Source: Erpobdella octoculata
Taxonomy: Eukaryota > Annelida > Clitellata > Hirudinida > Erpobdellidae
Assembly (NCBI GenBank): GCA_963978895.1
Contig: OZ022245.1
Location: forward strand, 6,925,542-6,989,541
Length of the DNA: 64,000 nucleotides
Direction: 5' to 3'
Made by a program: the position numbers and the translations under genes. Positions 31,552 to 45,500 of this stretch are shown here, in pieces. How positions within the stretch are numbered: the first letter of the stretch is position 1; each line of letters starts with the position of its first letter. Under the pieces are notes generated by a model. The model did not search any database. It saw nothing but the letters and a program-made list of their open reading frames with translations, and was not told the DNA's origin.

Positions 31552-34500
31552 CTAATAATGAAATGTTTGTTTTTGTTCTATTTACTCATGAATTTGTGAA
31601 ATACTAAGTTGAATATTCAATAAAAACTTACCGAACGCATGCCGAGGAGCAAACGGTTTCTCCAACAAAAGAGGCTGTGATGATGAACCAGTTGCATTTT
31701 CTGCGAGAACTCTAAACTGATAATCTGTGCCTTCTCTCAGGCCTCTGACTATGAAAGACGTGTCACTTCCATCGACAGTTCCTGCATATTCCCAGTTCAA
31801 CTTTCCAGCTTCTCTCATTTCAATTCTGTAGCTTGTCACCAAAGAGTAGTCGCGTGCTGCGAGAAGGTCCTCTCTTCCAGTGTACGGCAGCCAGCTGAGA
31901 CTGACAGAGTCGTGGCTGAATGCCGTGACTACCAGAGGACCCAGCGGAGAAATGTTGAACGAAGTAAGAGATGTTCTACGCGACAATGAACTTCTTCTCC
32001 TCAACTGAGTCGGCAAGGTAGTCTCAATCTGGTCGCTTCTTCCGCGGTCGTTGACTGCGAAAACAGCAAAATAGTAGCTGCCACCTTCTTTCAGTCCATC
32101 GATTACACAGCTGTTGCTGAAACTGTCCAAAACCTTTGCTTCTTCCCACATGTCCGTCACTTTTTTCTTCTGAAGAACAATATACTGCGTAATTTCAAGG
32201 CCACCGTCTCTAGCAGGTGGTTGCCACCGCAGAGTAACCGAATCGTTCGTTATACGAGTTATCTTCAGAGACGTCGGAGCCGAAGGAGGATGGAAGGATG
32301 ACGCGTCGAATTCGTCGATGCAAATGTAACCGGATAGCACCAGTGGAGTGCCCTCCCCATCTCTATTCCTTGCCATAACTCTAACTTGATAGCGACACCC
32401 TGAAATGAGGTTTTGTAACATGTAACTGGTAGTCACCCCGTCGACGACACCTGCTCTCCTCCATCTGTCGCGATCTGATTCTCTAATTTCTATCATATAG
32501 CTGGTTACAGGTGAGCTTCCAGCATCAAGCAGACTTGGTGGCAGCCATCTGATGATAGCTGAATTGGAACCGGTCTTTGACCAGAGAAGAGGTCCTTGAG
32601 GAGGTCGAGGTGGATTGAATTGATCTCCGATCATAAGAGGAGCACCTGTGTACTCGAAAGAAGTCAAAGTATCTGATTGGATGGCTTCTGATTCGTTGAG
32701 TGGCCTGACTCTGAAAGCGTACTTGTGACCGGGCAGAAGTCCAGGCACTTCGTATGATTTAGCTTTTGCTGGTACCTGCAAATAATAGTTTAAACAATAG
32801 TGATTTGTAGCTATATATAAATTTATGTTTTCTAGTTGTATTTTGTTCATTCATTAGGCAGTTCAGTTAAATTCAGTAAGATGGTGACACAACAAAAATT
32901 ATAAAAAAAAAACAAAAGTTTATGTAAACTAAAAAAATATATGAATAAATGAAAGCCACATCTCTCACTTTATGAACGGGCATCCATCTTTCTTGACCAG
33001 AAAAGTCCATTTTCTCGATGAGGTACCCAGTGATGGGAGAGTCTGGACTTTCATCTGAATCTTCCTCTTCTGATCCCCATTCTAAAGTAACCGCTTCTTT
33101 CTTCAGTCCGTATCTCAGCTCCCGGTCTCTTTTACTGACGATCGGTTGAGAAGCTGTGATGCAATCCGACTGCAGGGGCGCACCAATCCCGTGCAGGTTC
33201 TCCGCCGATATTCTGAAGAAGTAATCAGCCCCCTCGTTCAGACCAGCCACGGTGAAGTCCGTGTTGTGCCTCGAAGCGTATCCGATTTTGTTCCAAGCAC
33301 CGCCGCTTTCGCACATCTCGATGACGTAGCCGCTGACCGCCGAACCGCTGTCGTGCAGAGGAGGTCTCCATTCCAGTTCCAGAGAGGTCGGACTTATTTT
33401 AGTGACTACCAAGGGACCGACCGGTCGCGAAGGTACGTCTCGCGACAGTGAAGTCGGACGTCTCGGTACTGCACGATTAAATAATAGAACTGCTTCAGTT
33501 CATGTTGTTTGTTACGAAAACATATTTAAACGTTGACCAATAAGAGAATACTGACCTTTCTCTTCAGAGGCCTTGTAAGGAGGAACGTCGTAAACGACAT
33601 AATTGAGATACAACCCTTCAAGCGTCTCACCGTACATTCGGAATTTTATTCCTAAATCTTCTCTGACTCTTGTTGCCCGATATCTGATAGAAATTATAAA
33701 TCAATTAATTTTATGTTTATAAAAATGCCTTTTAATTGCTCTGAGAATTAATAAATATCACTTTTGAGCATTTTTTCCTGTCAGCAAATAATATTATCCT
33801 TAACAACCAGCACTAACATCAACACCATCACAACATCAACCATCACCATATCAACCAGCACTAACATCAACACCACCTAACCCTAACCCTAATTATAACA
33901 AATAATTATGGCATGAATTCACAACACCTGCAGTCCAATCACCTACCTGTTAATGGTGGGTGGTAGCATGGCAAGTTTAACCCATCTGTTGCTCGGGGGA
34001 TCTTCAAACATTTCGATGATGTAGTTTTTCAGATTGTATTTTGATTCGAGCATAGGTGGATCCCATTCCAGGGTCACCTCTCCCAATTGGACGTCATAAT
34101 GGCGTATGGAGCGCACTCCCGGTAAACGACCTTCAAACTCTGGACCTTAAAGATACAAATTAAATGCAATTGAATCTTAATGCTGCTTTCACTCTAGCAT
34201 TAAAATAAAATTAATGTCTTAAAAAAAAAACTCACTTTTAACCAAACAACACGAACTCACCTTGTACAGCCTTGGTCTTTACAGGGATCAGCATTTGTCC
34301 TGGCTCTCCGACACCCATCTCGTTTTCTGCAAAGACTCTGTAAATGTATTCCGTAGAAGATTTCAGGCCGCTGCAAACGAGGCTCGTCTGGGTGGCAGGA
34401 ACAACCCCGGCCGGCATCCAATAGTTACTTCCTGCTTCTCTCCTATCAATGAGGTAGTTAGTCATGATGCAGCCACCATCTTGTTTTGGTCTGCGCCACT

Positions 34501-37500
34501 CGAGACGCACGTAGTCGGTTCCCGTTTCCGAAGCTCTGACGTCGGTTGGTGGGCTTGGTACGTCTGAGAAATTCATGATCGATACTGATTTAAAATTAGT
34601 TACGAAAGAAATAAAATAATTGCATTATAGAAATCTATTGAAAACCGACCAACTACTTTGATGATAAACTTTTCTCTTGTTGTTCCCCACTCATTCTTCG
34701 CCACGATCTCGTACTCTCCTTCATCCTCTCGAGTGATTTGACGGAATTTCAGGTACGACGCAAAGTCGTCCATCTCCACTGCGAGATTACTTCGAGACAT
34801 TATGGAAACTCCATTTTTGAACCAAGTTATCGTTGGAGTCGGATCACCGTCGTATCCAACTTGCATCTTGTAAGTACCCCCGACGTGCAGAAGTTGGTGA
34901 CGTAACCGAGGGTCAAAGTTCAGACGTGGAAGTTCTGCAAGAATAACATGCATATAATACAATCAAATTCGCAGTCATTCAAACTTAAATCAAATAAAAC
35001 TACTACTCACCAGCCAAATATAGTTCTGCTGATGAAGTCACGTGTCCGTATCGATTGGTTGCCTCGCACGTGTACACGCCCCGGTCAGTTTCTGTGACCT
35101 CGCGAATAATTAAGTAGGCTATTCCATCCACGATCTTCATGTTGTATCTATCGGTGGACGAAAGTCGTTCGCTGTCTCTCAGCCTGCGGTCACAAACGTA
35201 AACAATAACATACGAGTGGCAAAATGATACATAACGGACGTATCAGGTTTCCAGACTAACCAGGTGACGTTCATTTCGTAATCTGACCAGAGCCTGCATT
35301 GGAAGGTGGCATCACCTCCAGGTCTACACGTGAAGTCCTTGACGTGGTCTTTTATTGTTGGAATTTTCAGTTCTGTTATTTTTAAAAAAATATGTTAATT
35401 TGTAATTTATTTTAAATCTGTTTTATCTCTTGTTACGTGGGGTAAATATAAAACTCACATTGCTTGCTCTCATGTGAGGCCATTATAAAAGTAACCGTTA
35501 AAATAATTCTTAACTACAGTTGCAAGAACAGCACCAGCGAAACCAACCATTCAATCAACAAGCTAATGCTTCTCTCAAGCCAAATCCCAAAATGTCACAT
35601 CTTAGTAATAGACATACCACAAATATACAACAATTACATGGTTAGATATTACATTTTATATCATTGCTACAGTATAAGCTCATCACACTAATGATGTTAT
35701 TGAAGTTAACCTAACAAGCCCTAATGTCATTTTAGTTGTATAATTTTTTACAAAACCCACCAAAGAGTTCTCTGATGATGATCGGCTTTGAGGAATGAGA
35801 CGGTTCACTCCTGCCCATTTTATTTTCTGCAATCACCCTGAACTCATAGCTGGTACCCTCGAGTAGGTCAGTGATTACGTGATGAGGGTGAGAAATGACC
35901 CGGCCCAGATTGTAGGGCGTCCATCCGTAATGGGACCCAGTTTTGTATTCGATGATATAGTTCGTTATGGGCGTTCCACCAGTGTTCCTAGGGGGTGTCC
36001 AGCTCAATTCGACAGTGTTTTTATCGAGAACGGAAATGACCGGTGCAGACGGGGGTCTTGGCTTTTCTGTAAATATTTATAAATTACATAAATATTCATA
36101 TAGCTTCAGTGAATCACTGCTTTAATAAAAAATACATTTTATTGTAATAGATAGTTGTATGAGTAATTTCACAAACCATATTGATCTTTTGCCATCACGG
36201 GTCCCAATGGTAGTGATGGATGGCTTTCCCCACCTTCGTTTACAGCAACAACCCTGTACTCATATTCTCCTCCCTCGTGAGTTGACCTATCATTGTAAAA
36301 CGGGTCAAACACAGGGTAAACGTTGAGTCGTGTGAACTGACTTCCGGCATACGTCGGTCTCCTTTCGACGAAATAACCTGTTTTTTATATATCAAGATTA
36401 TAAAATAATTTAAACATATATTAAAAAAAAAATTCTTTATATTTTTGTTGACAAATTCCACCTTTTATGGGACCATCCCCTCTAGGAGGCTGCCACTGAA
36501 TGGCAATGTTGGATTTAGATGTTTCTAGTAGTTCCAGACCTCTTGGTGCTTCTGGTGGTTCTGTTTATAAATTAATATTTTGATAATTTTAAGTACAACA
36601 CATCAAAGCAGTAATTTTTCCTAGAAAAATATTTAAGAAGTTTTTAATGTAATTATTTTAAAACTCTTAAAAACCTACCATAATAGCTTCTCAATTCAAC
36701 TGCATTGACAGTCTCAAGAGCAGCTCCAAGTCCGACAAGATTCTCAGCAGATACTCGGAAGTTGTAGCGGTTGCCAGGCAGCAGACGAGGCACTTTGTAG
36801 CTGTACGTCTTCTCATCTACTCGTCCGACCGTGGCCCAGCCTCCTCTGCTAACGTCGCTACGGTCGATGACGTAACCGGTTATCGGATATCCACCGTCAT
36901 ACTCCGGTCTGTCCCATGCGAGAGTGATAGAGTCAATCAACATTGATAGAATTCTCAAGTTGGCTGGGGGTTCCGGTGAAGCTAGTTTGATCAAAACCGA
37001 CAGTTTTAGACATCATTATCGAAACATTTATGAAACCAAATGTTGCTTACATTTCACGACAATATTGATCTGCATTCGAGCTGATCCGGCCAGATTTTCG
37101 AGCTCCATCTCGTACTGTCCTGCTTCGTGACTCTCTATGCCGGAGATGGTTAAGGTCGAATACCCTTCCCGTGAATCAATCATAACATGACCCGGAATCT
37201 GTGCCAACGGTAAACCATTTCGTCGCCAGGTGACTTTGGGCAAAGGATAGGCAGAATAATTGACTGTGAGGATCACATTGGATCCACGTTTAACTTCCAT
37301 GGGTAGTTGGTAGGTGGTCGAAGTAGTGGCATCAAACTTCGGAGGTACTGATTAAGAAATAGTACAGATGACAGTTGAATAACCCAAAAACTAAACTGTT
37401 ACTGCTATTCTAAATTAAACCACAAAATTACTGACCATTCACAGTCAAATGTCCGGTTGTTTTGATACGACCGTGTTGATTGAACGCCTCGCACGTATAA

Positions 37501-40500
37501 ACTCCGGCATCGGAAATTTCGAGGTCGGATATTTTCAGACTCGATGATTGGTCATCGTGAAGTGGATGATATTTGCTGCCCAGGTAAAGTTCCCTGCCAT
37601 CTTTGAACCTGTTTAGAGTTAATTAATTTACTTCAGCACCTCATCGATATTATTGATGAATAAAATCCCGAGCTGAAATTTTATCCGAAGTTAAATTTTT
37701 TTTAACTGTGAAATGCCATTTAAAACATGCCATTTAATATCAGCCCTGGGTTTTCCAAGGAGCATGTCGCACTCCAATTTGACGCTTTCTCCTGCGTTTG
37801 CATTGACGTTGATGAGCGGGCTCAGTAAGGATGGCTGTTTCGTGTGAGCTGTTTACAAAAAAGTTAAAAAAGATTTGAGTAATTAGCATTTACAACAAAT
37901 ATAAATTAATACACCACTACACCACAAGCCACATTTTTATTGCCAACCTCCAGCAACAGTCCTCAATCGTATCGGTGTGGTCGTGTCGCTGTAGGGACCG
38001 AGGCCAGCTCTGTTCTCTGCGGCGACTCTGAACTCGTAATCGACGTCGTCGTCCAATCCGGTGATTTTGAAGTTCGGTTCGAGCACTCGGAGGCCTTTGT
38101 TCGCCTTCGCCCATCGGCTTCCGAATCCACTTTTGCGGTACTCGATGACGTAACTTCTGATGTCGTCACCTCCGTCGCTGACCGGCGGAGACCACGTTAG
38201 ATTGCAAGATCTTTTCGTCACATCGCTCACTTGTAGTCCTTCTGGTTTACTGCACTTCTCCCACGGATCTCGCGTCACGACCGGGACGGAGCCGGGACTC
38301 GGTTCGGCTGAAATGTTTGTTTCAGATGTTGTTGAAAAGCTTTCTCTCAATCAAATTATTTTTTCAACTAAACTTAGAAACTGAATAAATAATCCAAACA
38401 AATAAAAAAAAACTTCATCAATTACAACTGAGACCTCAAATACGACAAAGGCTGATTATTTAGATATAACTTTTATTTGTATTGCAGCTAAAAAGCTGGA
38501 TTGGAACAATGGGAAATCACATAATATGAATTATAGTATATGAAATGTTATTGTGAAATAAAGATGAATATAAGATAAAGATAAAAACAGATAGAATAAA
38601 ATATAATCAAATCAGATCAAGTATTATTTTACAATGAACTGTATCATTGTAACATAATTTGGCAACAAACTCATAAAAATATGCTGAAATTACATGGTCC
38701 AACTCTGTTCTCAGCAACAATCCTAAACTGGTAGGACTCTTCAGGTATGAGATGGTTCACTTTGAATGAAGTGTCACTGATCGGGAACGTGGTGAGTCGT
38801 ATCCAGCCGTGGCGCGTCAAACTGCGCTGTTCAACCTGATAACCTGTGACTGGACTTCCTCCATCGTTGTGCGGAGGTGACCAGGTGAGAATAACTGAAT
38901 CCTTATATATGGAGTTGACCTCTGGAGCAGATGGCGCTGAAGGTGGACCTGTATTGAATTTAAAAATATCGTAATTCTTGATGTTCTTGACATCACATCA
39001 ACATTAAGTTGACAAAAGCACAGCTCTGTAAATATAAAACATGAGGATCTTATCTTTAAACTATAGTTTTTTACAAGCTTCATGCAAAACGTTATAAAAA
39101 ACAATTATTACAAAGCAAAACAATTTTTTTCATAGAACCAATGCTGCATTGAACCAATAACCTAGAGGTCATAAGTTGAAAGTGTCAGTCATTCAACTAA
39201 TAATTAAACATGCCTGCCTGAACCAGTTAATGATATCAAACAGATTCAAAACTTGTTAGAAAATATCAATTAATGCCCAAACCACTCAAAAATTGACTCT
39301 TAAACTTGATATTTCACATTTTTTCAGAAACTAAGCAGCTGTTCATAACTGCAGTGCAATTGGACGGTTTTACGTGGGTCAGAAAGAGATTGCAATATTT
39401 TTAGATTCACTCACAAAGCTTTAAAAGATAAATAACTTTAAATAATGCAGCAAATACATCATATATACTTACGATGGGGGCTTCTAGCACTGATTGTTTT
39501 GCTCAGTTCTTCTGGAGGACCTGAACCGACTTCATTCACAGCTGTTACTCTGAATAAGTACTGAACACCTTCGGGCAATCTGTCAACAGTTAGAGAAGTA
39601 TCCTTGGTCACGCCAGCAGGTGTCCACATCATCTTGAAAGCTTCTCGCTTCTCGACGACATAATGAGTCACTCGACTGCCTCCGTCCTCGCGGGGAGCTG
39701 CCCAGGTCAAAGTGACACTTTCTTCATCGGTTGATTGAGCTTGTAAGTTCCTCGGTGGTCCAGGCTTGTCTGTTGTTTAAACAATTTCATGGAGTTATTG
39801 AGATAATTTCTAATTTAATTTGTAAATAAAAACACTCACCTATTACAATTACTTTCAGGAGGAGACTGGTTGACCCGTAATCGTTGTCCAGTTTCAGATT
39901 GTAATTACCCGCATCACTTTTTTCCACCCTGGTCAAGACCAAGGTGGTAAGGTCATGGTCGTTCTCAATCCTTACACGACGAGAGTCGTGCAGTGGCTGA
40001 CCATCAAACCACCAGACAACCTTTGGCTGAGGACTTCCAGCGAATGGCACCTCAACTGCAGCAGAAGTTCCAGCTTTCAATATCAGCGGCTGTAAGAAAC
40101 GATCGCTTACCCGAATTTCAGGGCGAGCTTCGACGTCGAGACGTGCTTCAGAACGATGACCTTTGAATTGTACAGTTAATGTTATTAATCGAAAAAAATT
40201 TTTAACATTTGTTATGCATCAATAAAATCAACTTACCTTTCACTACAATTGCGTAATCTCCAATATCCCGACTATCAACGTCTCTCACTGTCAGACGATA
40301 ACTGCCACCGATGACGCCCATATCGTATTTCGGACTAGATTTGAGATCGAAGCCATCTTTCAACCAATGTGCAGTCAGGTCAGGCTTGGAAGCCTCGCAT
40401 TCAAAGGTGACAGGAGCGCCGATTTTCGTCGTTCTAAGACTTTTCAGCGGCTTGGTGAATTGCAAGGGTTCGTCTGCGAACAAGTTGAACGTGAGATTTA

Positions 40501-42213
40501 ATATATAGAAAAATTTTGAAACTACATGCCATTTTGAAATGGATGTTTATAATAATTTTATTTACCATATTTCTTGGTTCTAGAAGTACCGGAAGGTGGT
40601 CCAGAACCAGCTTTGTTTTCTGCAAGAACTCTGAATTCATAGTCAGTCTCAGGTAGTAAATTCAGAAGAGTAAATGAAGTGTCCTTTATCAGTTTAGAAG
40701 GAGTGGCATTTTGCCAACAGAATGTGCCGACCGGTCGCATTTCAACCTTGTAACCGGTTATGGGACTTCCACCGTCATTCAGTGGTTTCATCCATTTCAG
40801 AGTCACTCTGTCCTTAAGAATGGTCACTATTTCTGGTAATCCAGGAGCTCCAGGTCGTTCTATAATAGTAATAGAAAAATTTTTATCATTTCAGTTAGAT
40901 TTCTGAATAAATCTGTGACATCAGTTGTGAGTGGAAATGTTCTGAACTCTTACCATAAGGATTTTTGAATTTTATTGGGTTGGTTGGCTGAGATGGTTTA
41001 CCAGGACCAGCTTCGTTTACTGCCACTACTCTGAACTCTCTTTCTTCTCCCTCAAGAAAATCAGCAAGATCGCATGCCAGGCCTCTTATTGGCGGAATGT
41101 TCAGCTTGCTCCACCTGGGATTGTAAGGAGTTCTGTTTTCAATTATGTAATGCTGAATCGGTGATCCGCCATCACTGATCGGTTCCGACCAGGAGAGAGT
41201 CAAGAAATCTTTCGTAACGTTGCTTGCTTTCAAGTTTCTCGGTGCGTCCGGCTCATCTAGAAAAACATTTACACAAATTTATTTATTACATTAAATTTAA
41301 CGAAGTTAAAGTAATGAACAAAAACTATTTTTAAGTTTTGCTAAACTTAACAAGAAAAAAATAAAGACTTTCATAACTGAAAGTTGATTAAATTTGTATA
41401 AAGAACATTACTACTCACCAAAAGGTAACTTGGCAGTGACCGGTTTATCGATCTGCACAAAGTCACTAAGGCCAACGTCGTTCTCTGCGGCCACTCTGAA
41501 CACGTAATCACAACCCTCCCACAAACGTCCGATTCTCGTTCTCGATACTTCAGGCAGGGTTTGTACTGCTCTCATCCAGTTATTCTTTGAAGCATCTCTT
41601 TTCTCAACTACGTAACCTGTGATGGGACTGCCGCCATCTGAAAGCGACCTGTCCCAAGACAATTCGACGGTGTCTACTGTAACATCGGTGACGTGAAGGT
41701 TTCTCGGAGCTGAAGGCTTGTCTGAATATATTAATTGAATAGCTTACAAAACTATTTTAATTAATATTTCTAATTAATTAATTTTCATTGGTATTCAAAT
41801 TTTATTAACAATTAAATTATGTTAAAAAGACATTTGGAAATACACTGTGCTTTGAAAAAGTTTACCTTTAACTGTAACATCAAACGAAGCAGACTTGCTA
41901 CCGGCTTTATTGGCTACGACAACCTTGTAAATTCCAGTGTCGGACGGTAAAAGTTCATTAACTCTTAATGAGCAATGCGACGGACCGTAATTGAGACTGT
42001 ATTTTGATGACGGGTATGTGAGAGATGGAAACGGGCTTCCATTGAAAGTCCAATCAATTGAAGGTGCTGGAAATCCAGAGAATGTGAGATCAAGATCAAG
42101 ATTTTTACCGGATTTCAAAGATATCGGGTGCCTCAGACGAGAGTCGTATTCCAGCTCCGGAGTTTCTAAAATTCAACGGAAAAATTCAAATTTAAATTGT
42201 GGCAAACTTAAAT

Positions 42214-42285
<72 letters not shown>

Positions 42286-42526
42286 CAAATAATTAGGAAC
42301 AAGCTGTTCTTTCAGACACGCTTTATTAAAGACTATGGCCCATTTCTTATTACAAACTTTTTCTATCAACCGTGAAACTTTTCGAAAATCGGAAATACCA
42401 AGACACTTTTGAACCAACTGGTATATATTTTTATTAATGTTTTGGTCATGAGCTGACCTGCAGGTTTCGGCTCTATTAGCCATCATCAGAACTCATAAAA
42501 CTAATTTAAAATTATTTATTATTATT

Positions 42527-42576
<50 letters not shown>

Positions 42577-45500
42577 GACAATCAACCAATGAATTATGCT
42601 GAATAATTAAATAAGATAAATGATTACTCACTGTATACATTGAGGATGCCAGTGGAATCAGCAATTCCATGATGATTCGATACTTCACAACGATACCGAC
42701 CGCTGTCGTTTGGTTCGGTCTCCTTGACTACCAGCGAGGCCTTGTTGTCCCAGAAGAACATGTCGTACTTCCTGGTAGGACGAAGCTCTCTCGAATCTTT
42801 GAACCTAGTGTATAATTTGCGATGGAAATGATGGTATCAAAAATGAAACTAACAGTGGGACAGTGACGATGAAATATATAACACTGACCACTTGATTTGA
42901 GCATCTTTTGACCCCGGTGAGACTCCAAATTCAAACGTGGCCACCTCGGGAGAGATGACAGTAACGTCTCGTATCGGATGCAACAGTCTTGGTGATTCGC
43001 CAGCTGAAAAAATAAATAAAAAGTAATATAATAAGTAGTATAAAATGTAAAGAACCAGTTAAAATTTAGCAAGACGCACCAGTTGGTCGAGTCACCAGTG
43101 AATCAGATTCAGCAAACGGTCCAAGGCCAGTATCATTTTTAGCAGCAACTCTGAATCTGTAATTCATATTGGGTTTGAGTTTCCCAGCGACGTATTTCGT
43201 GTCTGGCACGTAACCATCGTTGTTGTTGTCAATGGGACTCCATTTGTAACCTGATCCTGGTTCTGAACTCTCGAGTAAGTAAGAAGATATTCTCGAACCT
43301 CCGTCATCCGCGGGCGGATTCCACCTCACATCAAGGCTTGTTTCATCCAATCGTGTCACTCGGGGAAGTCCAGGCTGACCGGGTTTTTCTAGTATTCATC
43401 AACAAATAAATTAAAATAATTTACATAAACATTAATTTTTACAAAAAGTATGAATTCTTACTGTAGCGACTTTCAGCCCTCACTGGCCTTGAAGGTTCAC
43501 TGGGCTTGCTCGATCCAACTTTGTTGACTGCTGTGACCCTGAACTCATACAATGTCCCATCAAAAAGATCTCTGACATCCAAAGACGTGCCCGATGTAGG
43601 TTCCTTATTCACGAACACCCACTGGCGTGAGGTGTCGCTTTTGCGCTCGACGAAGTAACCGGTGACGGGACTGCCCCCGTCGTTGTCTGGTGGCTGCCAG
43701 GAAACTCTCATCGAACTCGAGGTTATGTCCGACACGTTCGGTCGGTCCGGAGCCGAAGGAACGGCTGTTGCAACAAAATTATTTCGAACATTTTTTTTAA
43801 ATATTACGATTAATATTTTTAACAAAAATTACTTTATAAGTAAATAATTTTTAAGAGAATTATAATTATTCAATCTTCTCACCAAAAGGACTTTTTACAG
43901 TGACCAACAGTTCTGCAGGCTCTCCAATTCCAATTTCATTCTCAGCTGACACACGAAGAACATAATCATTGCCGCTGACCAAACGAATGACTCTGTAGTC
44001 ACATCGGTCCGTAGTGGAAATGGGCAAGAAGACAGATTTGTGTTTGTCGCGCCTTTCAACAACGTATCTGATGACACGCTTGCCACCATCCTTCAGAGGG
44101 GGGCGCCACTTTAAGGACACGCTGTTATCTGTGACTTCGGTGATGTCTAGATTTTGAGGAGCACTTGGGGGTCCTAAGGCAAAAGTTAATTAAAATATAA
44201 ATTAATCAAAGTGTTTTAAAAAACCAACATAAAAAATTGTACACACCAAAAACTTGAACATCCACATCAACTGTCGCCTTTCCGTAATCATTTTCAATGT
44301 TGACGCTATAAGTTCCGGCGTCTTTCAACTCGGCTTTGTTGATTTTTAAGGTTGTCGAATTTCTGTCAACATCGCAAGTGATGTGGTGATCCGAGAAGAG
44401 AGTGCGCTTGTCCATACACCACGTTACTTTCGGAGGAGGCCAACAAGAAAATGGGATTTCTACTGAAACTGATTCTCCTTCCTTGAGGACGAGATTTCTT
44501 GTTAGACGTTCCAAGGAGAGCACTGGTGGGACTGTGAATGAAATAAAACTCGTAAATAAACAAGTCATCATTGACGAAATATATCTAAATATTATATAAT
44601 ATGACCAAAAATAACCTTTAAGTGCTAATCTGGCAGACACTTTTTCATCCTTAACAGCTGCAGAGTAGATGCCTTCATCACTTCCCTCGATGTCCCTGAG
44701 AGTGAGACTGTGACCGGTTAGACTGGTGTCCATGACATATTTTGGAGGTCCTTTCCTTATCGGTTGATCATCTTTGTACCACGTGAGTGGCACTCCGGAC
44801 CGGTTGACGCTGCATTCAAACGAAGCACTCGCTGGCAGTTTCGTAATCGTGACATCGCTTAGAGGTTTGTTGAAACGAATTTTGTCTTCTGTAAATGAAA
44901 ATATCTTTTTTAGATCAAACAAACTTAAAATTTAGAAAGCTAATTATTAAACCGACCATGTTTGAGAGGTTTGGTCAAAGCCGGTTCGCTCAGTCCGATT
45001 TTATTTTCGGCACTCACTCTGAACTCGTAGTGCTGGTTGGGCTCGAGGTGACCAATTTCCATATGAGTTGAAAGAAACGGAACAGATGGAGTGATCGACT
45101 GCACGTCAAAAAACAATTTATAATATTTTAACTTTTAATAAGATTTATCTGAAATTTGAAATAAATTTTTACAAAAATCGATAACCTACCAAGCACCAGG
45201 TCCTTATCAAGTCAGTAAATAATTAAACTAAATAGATCTATAACCAGCATCTTACTTAATACAAAATCTAATCTAGACCAGAAGTTAGATAACATAAGCT
45301 TCGTTACATGCGCATTTATATTACTTAATTATCAAACCTTCCAAGAATATTCTCTGTTTGATTTCATTTCCACTCTGTAGCTTGTTATTGGAGAATTGCC
45401 ATCGCTTTTTGGCTTGGACCAATCGAGTGCTGCTTTGCTTCCACCATCCAACAGTCTTGCTTCAAAATTCTCTGGCATTCCAGGCTTGCTGTAAAGATCT

